Shown here one piece after another: positions 46,900 to 56,480 of a stretch of 64,000 nucleotides of DNA. A program made the position numbers and the translations under genes. The notes below the pieces were generated by a model. The model searched no databases. It saw nothing but the letters and a program-made list of their open reading frames with translations, and was not told where the DNA came from. Origin of the DNA: CAVVVS01 sp963751355 (GTDB lineage: Bacteria; Bacteroidota; Ignavibacteria; Ignavibacteriales; Ignavibacteriaceae); NCBI GenBank assembly GCA_963751355.1, contig CAVVVS010000115.1, forward strand, positions 1 to 64,000, read 5' to 3'. Each line of letters starts with the position of its first letter. The stretch's first letter is position 1.

Positions 46900-46940
46900 A
46901 TGCCGTTGATTATTTTTATTAATGAACGGTATTTTTATTT
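46900..46940 (+). terminator. Terminator after the FadL-like gene
   Basis: ATGCCGTT (46900-46907) pairs with AACGGTAT (46925-46932; one G-T) and is followed by TTTTATTTTAT. 27 bp after the stop codon. The remainder of the 300-bp gap to 47173 shows nothing I recognise. Confidence 0.62.
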
Positions 46941-47173
46941 TATAGAAGTATGTCCCTTGTATAGGTTCATTATTTAAAGTTTGATTATCAATAAAGATAT
47001 TATCTTGCCTCTGTTATTTTTTCACTACTAATTTAACTCCATGTGAACTAAACCATGGTAAATTATTTAGCATTTGAATTTAATCTTTTCAAAAAATATA
47101 GTAATTTATAAATAAATTAGTTTAAGCATTTTTACAGGTTAATTTAATTCAGACAATAATAGTAATTGCTGCT

Positions 47174-47812
47174 ATGTCAATGAGTAGTAATAAAAATAAG
47201 AGGGATAAAATTCACTACTCCCGTAATTTTAAATTAGCCCTTATTGCGAGTTTGTCTATCATTATATTCTGTTTTACTTTACTGCCAAAAATTAGTTTGA
47301 ACATGTACAAAGTTGAAAATGATGATTCTATATTTAACTATTCGGATATTGTACCACCTACACTTCAAAATGAAACCTCCGCTTTACGATCGTCTGCAGA
47401 AAAACCCCCGATTCCTTTGATTAGAATCTCTACCGCAATTGGAGAACCGGATCTTCTGTATGATATAAATATCCCGAATAAAACTAAGGGTCAGAAATCA
47501 TCGGGGAATTTAAATCATTCAACTGATAATGAAAACTTATCATCAAACTCATATTTCGCATCCATGCCCAGGCAAATCCTGGAAGTACTGCCGCAAAAAA
47601 GTGAAGATAATTCCAAGGGAAGAATAGATCTGTCACTTAACATCGGCGGAGACGGTAAGGTGAAAGGTTACAAAGTATTGGATAATACTACCGGGAGTGA
47701 AGCATGTTTGAAAAACGTAATAAAAGCCGTTTACAAATCTAGGTGGGAACCGCTGACAACACAAAATGATACCGCAAGTTATTGGCTTCATAAATCATAT
47801 ACGTTTAACTGA
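47174..47812 (+). CDS. TonB-like energy-transducer protein
   Basis: A 212-residue protein with an N-terminal membrane helix (about 19-40), a Pro-containing spacer and a C-terminal TonB-like domain (about 130-212): RIDLSLNIGGDGKVKGYKVLDNT, then SEACLKNVIKAVYKSRWEPL. The G-x-V/G-x-V strand and a terminal aromatic-Pro/aromatic-Leu motif match the TonB_C fold. It may couple the proton gradient to an outer-membrane receptor, but no ExbB/D is in the window, so it may only share the fold. Confidence 0.68.
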   Translation: MSMSSNKNKRDKIHYSRNFKLALIASLSIIIFCFTLLPKISLNMYKVENDDSIFNYSDIVPPTLQNETSALRSSAEKPPIPLIRISTAIGEPDLLYDINIPNKTKGQKSSGNLNHSTDNENLSSNSYFASMPRQILEVLPQKSEDNSKGRIDLSLNIGGDGKVKGYKVLDNTTGSEACLKNVIKAVYKSRWEPLTTQNDTASYWLHKSYTFN

Positions 47813-48013
47813 ATTGCATTTTTCAAAAAACTTTATAAAAATTTAATTGTTGAAGCTTATCTCACAATTTCGCTTTTATAAGGGAAATATGTAAATTTTA
47901 TAGTACTTAGGAAATATATTTATATGAAATTTGAAATGGTATTCACTTGTTGTAAAAATTTCGAGAATGTACGATGAAGAAAATAAAATGTGAATTGGTG
48001 AGGTATTAATTTA

Positions 48014-48160
48014 ATGGCTTTACTCTCAAATATTTCCGGTAAAAAAGTCGTAAAAATTTTTGAAAAATTCAATTATGTTTTGAACCGATAAACCGGCAGA
48101 AATATTATACCGTGTAATAAGTTCATTCCTACTCTATCTTTACCTGACCATAAAAATTAG
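48014..48160 (+). pseudogene. hicA: Dead HicA-type toxin remnant
   Basis: From ATG 48014 the frame encodes MALLSNISGKKVVKIFEKF and then NYVLNR, the normal HicA (mRNA interferase) N-terminus. A TAA at 48089 stands where the family has a glutamine (R-Q-x-G-S-H). Continuing in the same frame, TGRNII, then FIPTLSLPDHK, matches the rest of HicA up to the PDHK segment, ending at TAG 48158. The catalytic His of the GSH motif is replaced (GRN). So the same reading frame covers a toxin inactivated by one nonsense change plus loss of the catalytic residue. No HicB antitoxin gene is recognisable beside it. Confidence 0.72.
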
Positions 48161-48205
48161 CTCTATGATTATTAATTAGACTTTTAACCAAAAGAGGAAT
48201 CGTTT

Positions 48206-49162
48206 ATCGAAGGGATTGTACGCAGGATAGAAAGTAAAGATTATTATGTTTTCACTTCCGAAAGTGAAAAAGCTATCAGATGTTCACTGAGAGGTAAATT
48301 CAAAAAAGAATTTAACCTGAAAAAGGATAAACTATATCAACGGGATATAGCAGTCGTAGGTGATAAAGTGGATTTCGATTTTAATGATGACGGCACCGGG
48401 GTAATAAATAAAATTCATTCAAGGATAAATTATCTTGCAAGGAAAGCTCCGCGGATCAAAGGGGCAAGTCACCGCGGCGAACGGCTTGAACAAATAATCG
48501 CCTCAAATATTGATCAATTTTTCATTGTTATGAGTGCTGCAGAGCCGCCATTTAACAACAAAGTACTCGATAGATTATTGGCGACCGGAGAAAGCTCACA
48601 TCTTCATATCAAAATAATAATAAATAAAAGTGATATACAAATAAACAGAGAAATGGACGAGTGGATTAAATTATACAACGTGATAGGATATCACGTGATC
48701 AAAACGAGCACAATTACGGGAGAAGGATTAGAAGAAGTAAAAGCACTCTGTCCAGGGAATAAAAATATTTTTTGGGGACAATCAGGCGTTGGAAAATCAT
48801 CAATACTAAACGAAATGTTTCCCGGAATAAACCTGGGAACAGGTAAAATCAGCGGCTTTACCGGGAAAGGTATTCATACAACTGTTACAAGCAATATGAT
48901 AAAAGTTGCTAACGACACTTACATAATTGATACACCCGGAATACGCGAAATTGAACCCTTTGGTATAAGAAAAGAAGATCTGGGACATTATTTTAGAGAA
49001 TTCAAAGTGTTCTCAGCTCATTGTAAGTTTAATACATGCACACATTACCACGAACCTAACTGCGCAGTTATTGAAGCAGTAGAAGATAAAGAAATTTCTT
49101 ACGAAAGGTATGAGAGTTATCTCCGGATGCTTGAGACAATCGAGGAGGATATTATTTTTTAA
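48206..49162 (+). CDS. rsgA: Ribosome small-subunit-dependent GTPase A
   Basis: A circularly permuted GTPase that helps 30S maturation. Residues in order: N-terminal OB-fold (IEGIVRRIESKDYYVFTSE), G4 NKSD, P-loop GQSGVGKSS, G3 DTPGIRE, and the C-terminal zinc site C-x4-C-x-H-x5-C (in CKFNTCTHYHEPNC). An AUG or GUG is absent for the OB part. The only ordinary start (GTG 48368) lies inside the OB-fold, and there is a stop just upstream of this reading. I therefore start at ATC 48206, which is 7 nt behind a clear AAGAGGA ribosome binding site. A base change in the original ATG or a non-standard start are both possible. Confidence 0.9.
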   Translation: MEGIVRRIESKDYYVFTSESEKAIRCSLRGKFKKEFNLKKDKLYQRDIAVVGDKVDFDFNDDGTGVINKIHSRINYLARKAPRIKGASHRGERLEQIIASNIDQFFIVMSAAEPPFNNKVLDRLLATGESSHLHIKIIINKSDIQINREMDEWIKLYNVIGYHVIKTSTITGEGLEEVKALCPGNKNIFWGQSGVGKSSILNEMFPGINLGTGKISGFTGKGIHTTVTSNMIKVANDTYIIDTPGIREIEPFGIRKEDLGHYFREFKVFSAHCKFNTCTHYHEPNCAVIEAVEDKEISYERYESYLRMLETIEEDIIF

Positions 49163-49607
49163 TTGTTAATTCTTGAAATTATAAACCCTGAGTTTGTAAT
49201 TACCTTTAAATCGTTTTAATTGCTCAATAACTGTACAAATTGCAACTTGCTTTAATCTTATAACTTAATGCTAACTATTTACTTACTAAATATCATGTGA
49301 TATAAATTACTTTATTATTTTGGAGTTCTATATGAATTTGATTTTTTTTATAATTACGGAATATTTTGACTTTTTACGTTCAAATCCGGTTTAATAAGCT
49401 TAAAAAATTTATAAATTACTGTTTTTACGAATTGGAAACTTTTTTGCCATAAAGTATATTTATACTTAAAATTATTTGATATATGAAAGATTAGCATTAC
49501 ATATACTCGTTTTGATATATATAAAAAATGCACAAAAAATATTTAAAATCTCAAGTGTTTATTTGTACTTATCATTCATAAAACAGTTTTTTCAAAGGTT
49601 CTTATAA
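49163..49607. other. AT-rich upstream region of the menaquinone operon
   Basis: 445 bp without a convincing gene. It contains a 16-bp perfect palindrome AAGTATA-TT-TATACTT (49452-49467), about 140 bp upstream of menF, which may be an operator. A 20-codon frame at 49332-49394 follows a TTTTGGAG site but has no recognisable sequence. The men promoter must be here. Confidence 0.4.
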
Positions 49608-51038
49608 ATGGACAGTCTCGTAACAGGAGTAACGGACTCTTTTTCACAATTTCTTTCCGAAAAAGAATCGGATTTAAAAAAACAAAGCACCCGAGGTGTA
49701 TTAGTTAGTTTTGCGACACCCTTGGGAGATTACGATCTTACATCAAAAATTAATACTCTGATCAGGTTTTTCGAAAGATCGTTCTATTTCGAAATTCCGA
49801 ATGAAGGGATCCAAATTCTGGGTGTAGATGAAATCTTGCTAATTTCCGAAAACGGTGACGGAAGATTCTCGGCTACGGACAAGAGAGTAAAAGAATGGAA
49901 AGATAGATTTATTAACAACTGGCAAATAGTTAACGAAAAAAGGATCCCCCTCTTCATCGGAAGCATGAAATTTATGGTTGAACATCCCATAGATGAATGG
50001 CAGGATTTCAATGATTCAACATGGTTTGTTCCGGAATTTTTATTCCTGATGATAAAAGGGAAAATGTTTTTATTTTATAACTTTATTTATAATAGAGGAA
50101 ATTCCAAAGATTTATTAATAGATAAACTAAACATAAAGCTTCACAAATTATTTACTGACGAAATCAATGCATCAAACCGATCAAGCTTAGGCAGCAAAGT
50201 GCTAAATGTAATCGGAAATTCTCCGAAAGACAGGAAAAAGTGGAAGAACCTGGTCAGTCAGGGTTTGGACAAAATTCATGAGAATCGTGTTGACAAAATT
50301 GTGCTGTCCCGCAAGGTTGAAATTTTATTATCAGGCGAACAGAATTTAACTGCGCTTTTTATAAAATTAAGAACTAACTATCCTGATTGTTACCTGTTCA
50401 TTTATCATCACGGCAAATCATCCTTCTTTGGAGCCTCGCCGGAAAAATTAGCCAAATTTTCAGAAGGTAAAATCGAAATTGATGCATTGGCAGGTTCTGC
50501 CCCTCGCGGCAAATCTAATGATGAAGATATTGAACTAGAAAATGAATTGCTGCTGGATAAGAAAAATTTGAATGAACATAATTTTGTAGTTGAACATATA
50601 AAGAGTGCCATTTCATCTTTAACAACCGATTTTACGGCACAAGACAAATGCAAAGTAAAAAAATTGGCAAACATTCAACATTTATGGACTCCGATTACAG
50701 CAAATTTGTCTGACTCGATTTCTATGTTTAAGCTTTTAAAAGAACTCTATCCTACACCTGCGATTTGCGGATATCCAAAAGAGACTGCGTATCAACAGAT
50801 AAAAAAATTAGAAGCCCACCATCGCGGGTTATATTCCGGTATAATCGGCTGGTTTAATTTTGATAACGAAGGGGAATTTGCAATTGCCATCCGGTCCGCT
50901 CTTTCGGTTAATAATAAAATCATTGCGTATGCGGGCGGGGGCATCGTAGAAGATTCGGATCCTGACAGTGAGTACAAGGAAACCGAATTAAAACTGAAAA
51001 CTATATTGAATTTATTTAATGATGAAAACGAAAATTAA
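49608..51038 (+). CDS. menF: Isochorismate synthase MenF
   Basis: A 476-residue chorismate-using enzyme that makes isochorismate for menaquinone. The C-terminal chorismate-binding region is complete: VDKIVLSRKVEI, FFGASPEKLAKF, IDALAGSAPRG, HNFVVEHI, LWTPITANL, YPTPAICGYP and the YSGIIGWF block with AIRSALS. Length fits MenF/EntC. It is the first men gene and overlaps menD by 20 bp, showing coupling. Confidence 0.95.
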   Translation: MDSLVTGVTDSFSQFLSEKESDLKKQSTRGVLVSFATPLGDYDLTSKINTLIRFFERSFYFEIPNEGIQILGVDEILLISENGDGRFSATDKRVKEWKDRFINNWQIVNEKRIPLFIGSMKFMVEHPIDEWQDFNDSTWFVPEFLFLMIKGKMFLFYNFIYNRGNSKDLLIDKLNIKLHKLFTDEINASNRSSLGSKVLNVIGNSPKDRKKWKNLVSQGLDKIHENRVDKIVLSRKVEILLSGEQNLTALFIKLRTNYPDCYLFIYHHGKSSFFGASPEKLAKFSEGKIEIDALAGSAPRGKSNDEDIELENELLLDKKNLNEHNFVVEHIKSAISSLTTDFTAQDKCKVKKLANIQHLWTPITANLSDSISMFKLLKELYPTPAICGYPKETAYQQIKKLEAHHRGLYSGIIGWFNFDNEGEFAIAIRSALSVNNKIIAYAGGGIVEDSDPDSEYKETELKLKTILNLFNDENEN

Positions 51039-52791
51039 TAGAAATATACTTTGGACAGAAACTTTTGTCAGGGAACTTGCCTCGGTGGGAGTTAAATATG
51101 CTTGTATTTCTCCGGGTTCCCGCAATACTCCTTTAACATTAGCCTTCGCAAATAATAAAGATATAAAAAAATTTGTTCATATTGATGAAAGAAGTAACGG
51201 GTTTTTCGCACTCGGATTAGCTAAATCTTCCAGGTCTCCGGTTGCTTTAGTTTGCACCAGCGGAACAGCAGCTGCGGAATTTTATCCGGCAATAATTGAA
51301 GCTTATCAGCAAAGAGTCCCCTTAATTGTATGCACTGCAGATAGACCTCCGGAATTATTGGACTGCGGAGCAAATCAAACTATAAATCAGATTAATCTCT
51401 ACAAAAATCATATACGATGGTTTTTTGACGCCGGATTACCGGAACCTACCATAAGAAGAATTAAACATATTAAAGTTCTTGCAAGAAGAGCCGTTTATGC
51501 AAGCACGATAAGTTCTCGCGGTCCTGTTCATTTAAACTTTCCGTTCAGAAAGCCCTTCGAACCTGAAGCATATACAGATGAGGTTGAAAAGGAAATTATT
51601 GACCTTTCTAATTCTGTTTTGCTTAGCAAAAAAGAGTTTTACAAGGAAGAAGAAAAAAAATTAACCTCTGAAAAATGGTTTAAAGAAATAATACGCTATT
51701 TGAAGAATGAAGAAAAAGGATTGATAATTGCAGGACCTGAAGATTACGATCAAGCATTTCTTGAAAAATGCCAATTGCTTTCGGTAAAATTAGGCTATCC
51801 GATTCTGGCTGACGGAGCTTCACAACTTCGTTTCGGTAAACACGAAAAAGGAAATTTAATTGCAAATTTTGACGGTTTTTTAAGATCCGAATCATTCGTA
51901 AAAAAATACCAACCGGATGTAATTATTCACTTTGGACGGACAATTACTTCAAAAGCGCTGGATATTTATTTAGAAAAATTAAATGCAACAAGATTCATGA
52001 TAAATGAATTCGGCGACTGGTTCGATCCGTCAAATAAATCTACCGCATCATTAGCCTGTAAACCATTCGTATTTTGCGAAACAACATTGCAGTTATTGGA
52101 AGAAGAAAATATTTCCAGAAAATCGAACGGATGGCTGAAAACATTTCTCGATGCGGATGCAAAAGCATCAAAAGTAAAAATGGAAATAATTGAAAAAGCC
52201 AAATTTCCTATTGAAAGCAGAATCACCGGTGAATTATTAAAATTAATCCCTGACGGTTCACAAATAATGTTATCCAATAGCATGCCTATAAGGGATTTTG
52301 ATTACTTCGCATCGAGAACAAATAAAGATTTAATTATTTATCACAATCGCGGAGCCAGCGGCATTGACGGGATTACTTCTACCGCGTTAGGAATAATGAC
52401 AGGTAATCCCAAACCTACTGTTCTAATTACAGGTGATCTTGCTTTTTATTATGACTTGAACGGTCTGCTGGGTGCAAAAAAATATTCTATCCCTCTCATA
52501 ATTATTTTAGTCAACAATGACGGAGGCGGGATATTCGAAATATTACCGATTTCCGACTACGGTAAAGTTTTTAAAGAATATTTCATCGCCGCACATCATC
52601 TAGATTTTGAACCGTTCGTAAAAGGCTACGGAGGAAATTATAAATTAATTAAAAGCTGGGAACACTTTAAAGAGTCATTTAACGAATCACTAAAAGAAAA
52701 GAATTTTTCCGTGCTTGAATTTAAAACAGACGCAGTCAAATCATTAGGTGTTCGGAAAAAATTCTGGGATGAAATTGCCAGGCAAATTTAA
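51019..52791 (+). CDS. menD: 2-succinyl-5-enolpyruvyl-6-hydroxy-3-cyclohexene-1-carboxylate synthase MenD
   Basis: A 590-residue ThDP-dependent enzyme that joins isochorismate and 2-oxoglutarate. MenD hallmarks: CISPGSRNTPLTLAF and GTAAAEFYPAIIEA at the N-terminus, TADRPPELLDCGANQTINQ, and the ThDP/Mg site GDLAFYYDLNGLLG followed by VNNDGGGIFEILP. Length is normal. It overlaps menF by 20 bp and is followed at once by menH. Confidence 0.97.
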   Translation: MMKTKINRNILWTETFVRELASVGVKYACISPGSRNTPLTLAFANNKDIKKFVHIDERSNGFFALGLAKSSRSPVALVCTSGTAAAEFYPAIIEAYQQRVPLIVCTADRPPELLDCGANQTINQINLYKNHIRWFFDAGLPEPTIRRIKHIKVLARRAVYASTISSRGPVHLNFPFRKPFEPEAYTDEVEKEIIDLSNSVLLSKKEFYKEEEKKLTSEKWFKEIIRYLKNEEKGLIIAGPEDYDQAFLEKCQLLSVKLGYPILADGASQLRFGKHEKGNLIANFDGFLRSESFVKKYQPDVIIHFGRTITSKALDIYLEKLNATRFMINEFGDWFDPSNKSTASLACKPFVFCETTLQLLEEENISRKSNGWLKTFLDADAKASKVKMEIIEKAKFPIESRITGELLKLIPDGSQIMLSNSMPIRDFDYFASRTNKDLIIYHNRGASGIDGITSTALGIMTGNPKPTVLITGDLAFYYDLNGLLGAKKYSIPLIIILVNNDGGGIFEILPISDYGKVFKEYFIAAHHLDFEPFVKGYGGNYKLIKSWEHFKESFNESLKEKNFSVLEFKTDAVKSLGVRKKFWDEIARQI

Positions 52792-52795
52792 CGAA

Positions 52796-53620
52796 ATGTT
52801 AATAGATATCTCCGGGATAAAATTCTCCGTTCAGCGATACGACGATAAAGTTTCGCCCGATGGCATTCCCATCTTTTTTTTACACGGTTTCACAGGATCA
52901 GGAAATGATTGGAAGGGTATTATACCTTTCATCAACCAAAAATTTCAAACCTTCACCATAGATTTAATAGGTCACGGAAGAACCGGTTCACCACTTGAAA
53001 CTTCATTTTATGAAACCAAATCAATTGTTTATCAATTAAAAGCAATTACCAAAAAGATTACGCATAAAAAAATTATTCTTGCAGGATATTCAATGGGCGG
53101 ACGAGCGGCTCTGTCTTTCGCAGTGGAATTTTCCGGATCACTCGAAGGATTAATACTTGAAAGTTCATCAGCGGGAATTGACGATACTGAATTACGTAAA
53201 GAAAGAGTTGAATCCGATAATGAACTGGCAGATTTTATTCAATCTCATTCAATGGAGGAATTTGTAGATTTCTGGATGAATATCGATCTCTTCGAATCAC
53301 AAAAATCTTTACCGAATGAAAAATTGAGAGAATTAAGAGAGACAAAATTAAAAAATAATCGGGAAGGACTAACCAACACTCTGAGAGGATTTAGTACCGG
53401 TAAGATGCCTTCCTTATCAGAAAAACTAAGCTCATTTAAAGTGAAAACTCTTTTAATAACAGGCGAACTTGATAAAAAATTTACCCGGATAAACTCCGAA
53501 CTTTTATCAAAATTTCAAATTGCCGACCACCAAGTGATAAAAAATGCAGGCCATAACTCTCACCTCGAAAAACCCGCTGAATTCATAAATGTGATTAATT
53601 CCTTCCTTAATGAATTCTAA
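52796..53620 (+). CDS. menH: 2-succinyl-6-hydroxy-2,4-cyclohexadiene-1-carboxylate synthase MenH
   Basis: An alpha/beta hydrolase of about 274 residues with FFLHGFTGSGNDW (oxyanion region), nucleophile elbow AGYSMGGRAALSFA and C-terminal GHNSHLEKP with the catalytic His. This pattern fits MenH, which eliminates pyruvate from the MenD product. I prefer ATG 52796 because the fold begins just after it; in-frame starts at 52748 (GTG) and 52769 (ATG) would overlap menD. Its end overlaps the region upstream of menB. Confidence 0.9.
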   Translation: MLIDISGIKFSVQRYDDKVSPDGIPIFFLHGFTGSGNDWKGIIPFINQKFQTFTIDLIGHGRTGSPLETSFYETKSIVYQLKAITKKITHKKIILAGYSMGGRAALSFAVEFSGSLEGLILESSSAGIDDTELRKERVESDNELADFIQSHSMEEFVDFWMNIDLFESQKSLPNEKLRELRETKLKNNREGLTNTLRGFSTGKMPSLSEKLSSFKVKTLLITGELDKKFTRINSELLSKFQIADHQVIKNAGHNSHLEKPAEFINVINSFLNEF

Positions 53621-53675
53621 TTTCCCTAACTTTTTAATATTTTTGAAAGCTACGAATAATAAATTAGGAGTTAAA

Positions 53676-54509
53676 ATGAGTCACAATTGGATAAAAGCCA
53701 AGGACTACCAGGACATTATTTATGAAAAGATGGAAGGAATTGCCAAAATAACAATAAATCGCCCCGAAGTTCGAAATGCTTTCCGTCCCGAGACAGTTAT
53801 TGAGATGTACGATGCATTTTCGGATGCAAGGGAAGATCAATCAATTGGAGTAATTTTATTAACCGGGAAAGGACCCGCAAAAGACGGCAAATATGCTTTT
53901 TGCTCCGGAGGTGACCAGCGAATCCGCGGTGATAAAGGCTATGTGGGTAATGACGGAGTTCCCCGTTTGAATGTACTAGATTTGCAAAAATTAATAAGGA
54001 GCATTCCAAAACCGGTTATTGCTTTGGTTGCCGGTTACGCAATTGGCGGCGGGCATGTCCTTCATGTTGTTTGTGATCTCACCATTGCTGCAGACAACGC
54101 AATCTTCGGACAAACCGGTCCTAAAGTAGGAAGTTTCGACGGAGGATTCGGTGCAAGTTATTTAGCACGGATTGTCGGTCAGAAGAAAGCCCGTGAAATT
54201 TGGTATCTTTGTTTACAATATAATGCGCAGGAAGCATTAGATATGGGACTCGTAAACAAAGTTGTACCGCTTGCAAATCTTGAGGATGAAGGCATTGCAT
54301 GGGCACGAAGAATTTTACAGCACAGCCCGATGGCGATTAGACTGCTAAAGTCAGGCTTCAACGCCGAACTTGACGGACAGGCGGGAATTCAGGAATTAGC
54401 CGGGAATGCTACTTTGCTTTATTATATGAGCGAAGAAGCACAGGAAGGCAAGAAGGCTTATCTTGAGAAAAGGAAGCCTGAGTTTAACAAATTTCCAAAA
54501 TTACCTTAA
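53676..54509 (+). CDS. menB: 1,4-dihydroxy-2-naphthoyl-CoA synthase MenB
   Basis: About 277 residues, crotonase fold. MenB markers include INRPEVRNAFRPETV, FCSGGDQRIRGDKGY, and QTGPKVGSFDGGFG followed by YLARIVGQKKAREIWYLC, which is the bicarbonate-dependent type I signature. It closes the naphthoquinol ring from O-succinylbenzoyl-CoA. The start at ATG 53676 is backed by an AGGAG ribosome binding site; an upstream in-frame ATG at 53610 overlaps menH and adds non-family residues. Confidence 0.96.
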   Translation: MSHNWIKAKDYQDIIYEKMEGIAKITINRPEVRNAFRPETVIEMYDAFSDAREDQSIGVILLTGKGPAKDGKYAFCSGGDQRIRGDKGYVGNDGVPRLNVLDLQKLIRSIPKPVIALVAGYAIGGGHVLHVVCDLTIAADNAIFGQTGPKVGSFDGGFGASYLARIVGQKKAREIWYLCLQYNAQEALDMGLVNKVVPLANLEDEGIAWARRILQHSPMAIRLLKSGFNAELDGQAGIQELAGNATLLYYMSEEAQEGKKAYLEKRKPEFNKFPKLP

Positions 54510-54528
54510 TAAATTTCAGACTAATTAT

Positions 54529-55425
54529 ATGCCGGATAAAGATAAGCCCCCAACTAAATTTGAAAGCTGGATACTTGCAAGCAGACCAAAGACTTTATTA
54601 GCCGCAGTCGTGCCTGTGGTAGTAGGCTCCGCAGTAGCTATAGAACAGGGGAAATTTACAATTATATATTCAATAGTTGCATTCATTTGTGCAACTCTTA
54701 TTCAAGTAGGGACCAACTTTGTAAATGATTATTTCGATTTTCAAACGGGTGCCGATAATGAAAACCGCAAAGGTCCTAAAAGAGGATTAGCACTTGGTGT
54801 TATTTCCCTGCATGAGATGAAAATGGGAAGTATTATTGTTTTTTCAATCTCTTTTCTTCTGGGACTTTATCTTGTTTATACGGGCGGGATTGTAATATTA
54901 ATTATCGGCGTTCTGTCAATTCTTGCAGGGGTTGCGTACACAGCCGGTCCTTATCCGCTGGCATACAACGGATTGGGTGACGTTTTCGTATTTATTTTCT
55001 TCGGTGTTGTAGGTACAATGGGAACTTCGTATCTTCATACAAAAGAATTTTCATTTCTCTCATTTCTGGCTTCAATTCCGGTCGGTGCTTTAATTACGAA
55101 TATATTGGTCGTAAACAACTACAGGGATGTTGAAGAGGATAAACAGGCGAAGAAATTTACGCTGGCTGTTATTCTGGGAAGAAATTTTTCAAGATTTCAA
55201 TTCATTATTTCTTTGGCAGCTTCCTTTATTGTGCCTGCTGTATTTTATTTCTTTTTTAATTTTCATATCTGGATATTTTTACCATACATAACAATCCCCG
55301 TAGCAATCAAGCTAATTAAAATGCTGTACACTTATGATGGATTGCAGTTAAATCAAACATTGGAATTAACTGCTAAATTTTCTGCTTTGTTCGGAATATT
55401 ATTTGCGCTTGGATTAGCAATATGA
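54529..55425 (+). CDS. menA: 1,4-dihydroxy-2-naphthoate polyprenyltransferase MenA
   Basis: About 298 residues, UbiA superfamily membrane enzyme with roughly nine membrane helices. The first Asp-rich motif is NDYFDFQTGADNENRKGPKR, the second is NNYRDVEEDKQAKKFTLAV; WILASRPKTLLAAVVPVVVGSA is a typical MenA beginning. It attaches the polyprenyl tail to DHNA in the inner membrane. The start at ATG 54529 follows the menB stop by 20 bp; the frame is open further upstream inside menB. Overlaps menC by 4 bp. Confidence 0.95.
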   Translation: MPDKDKPPTKFESWILASRPKTLLAAVVPVVVGSAVAIEQGKFTIIYSIVAFICATLIQVGTNFVNDYFDFQTGADNENRKGPKRGLALGVISLHEMKMGSIIVFSISFLLGLYLVYTGGIVILIIGVLSILAGVAYTAGPYPLAYNGLGDVFVFIFFGVVGTMGTSYLHTKEFSFLSFLASIPVGALITNILVVNNYRDVEEDKQAKKFTLAVILGRNFSRFQFIISLAASFIVPAVFYFFFNFHIWIFLPYITIPVAIKLIKMLYTYDGLQLNQTLELTAKFSALFGILFALGLAI

Positions 55426-56456
55426 AAAACATTGCATTAACATATTCGCCCTATTCGTTAAAATTTAAGAAACCGTTTTCAACCGCAAAAGGAATTATAA
55501 TTGAAAGAAAAGGAATCTTAATCAATTTGATAGCAGAAACTAAATATAAGGGTATTGGTGATGTAGCTCCTTTTCCTGAATTCGGCTCAGAATCTTACGA
55601 CGATGCGATTAAGTTTCTTGATAATTTCAAATTGAATCTAAAAGTTGACCTTGATAATATTTACAAAAGTATAGATGAGAATCTGTCGTCGCTGAATAAT
55701 CTGCCTGCACTTAGACATGGTTTAGAGCAAGCCCTCTTAAATTTGGTATGCAGGGAAAGAAAAACTACTCTGAACAAATTGTTAAGTGTAACTTCGAAAA
55801 AAGAATTAAATGTTAATGCAGTTATTGGATTTTTGTCTCCTGCAGAAACTGCCGAAAGATCAAAGGAACTGGTCGGGAATGGATTTTTGACGCTTAAAAT
55901 TAAAGTCGGGAGAGATGATTTTGAAGAAGATTTGAATTGTATTTCATCGATTAGACAAACAATAAGATCAGGTGTAAAATTAAGGATCGATGCAAATGGT
56001 AAATGGACTTTGTCGCAGGCAAAAGATAACTTAAAAAGATTAGAAAAATTTAATATAGAATATGTTGAACAGCCGGTAAAAAATATAGATGATTTTGTAG
56101 AGTTATCAAAGCACACTTCAATACCGCTGGCTGCCGATGAATCGTTGAGAACATTTGACGATGCGTTGAACATCATAAAAAAGAAATCCGCCGATGTTCT
56201 AATCATAAAACCGATGATGCTGGGCGGAATAACTCCGGTAATTAAAATTATTGAATTAGCCGGGATACACAATGTGAAAACTATAATTACTTCATCTTTT
56301 GAATCAAGCATCGGCAGATCGCTAGCGGTTTTTGCTGCATCTTTAATTGGCGATAATTCGGCTCACGGATTAGCCACCTCGGATTATTTTGAAAAAGACA
56401 TCGCCACTGATCCGTTTCCGGTTATAGGGGGAAAAATTATCCTTTCAAAAGATTAA
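55422..56456 (+). CDS. menC: O-succinylbenzoate synthase MenC
   Basis: A 344-residue enolase superfamily enzyme. It has the catalytic KxK in TLKIKVGRD, metal ligands in LRIDANGKW, EQPVKN and AADES, and the general base Lys in IIKPMMLGG. It dehydrates SHCHC to O-succinylbenzoate. Length is slightly above the usual 320-370 range centre, and all catalytic residues appear intact. It overlaps menA by 4 bp and is 24 bp before menE. Confidence 0.93.
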   Translation: MKNIALTYSPYSLKFKKPFSTAKGIIIERKGILINLIAETKYKGIGDVAPFPEFGSESYDDAIKFLDNFKLNLKVDLDNIYKSIDENLSSLNNLPALRHGLEQALLNLVCRERKTTLNKLLSVTSKKELNVNAVIGFLSPAETAERSKELVGNGFLTLKIKVGRDDFEEDLNCISSIRQTIRSGVKLRIDANGKWTLSQAKDNLKRLEKFNIEYVEQPVKNIDDFVELSKHTSIPLAADESLRTFDDALNIIKKKSADVLIIKPMMLGGITPVIKIIELAGIHNVKTIITSSFESSIGRSLAVFAASLIGDNSAHGLATSDYFEKDIATDPFPVIGGKIILSKD

Positions 56457-56480
56457 TTATAAATTATTTTCTTAAAAATT

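Noticed and set aside
47924..47977. Short frame MKFEMVFTCCKNFENVR before the dead hicA as a HicB remnant
   Set aside because: Only 17 codons with no HicB motif; the start resembles HicB only superficially.
49332..49394. 20-codon frame after a TTTTGGAG site upstream of menF
   Set aside because: Too short and Phe/Ile-rich; no family; could be a leader peptide but nothing shows regulation.
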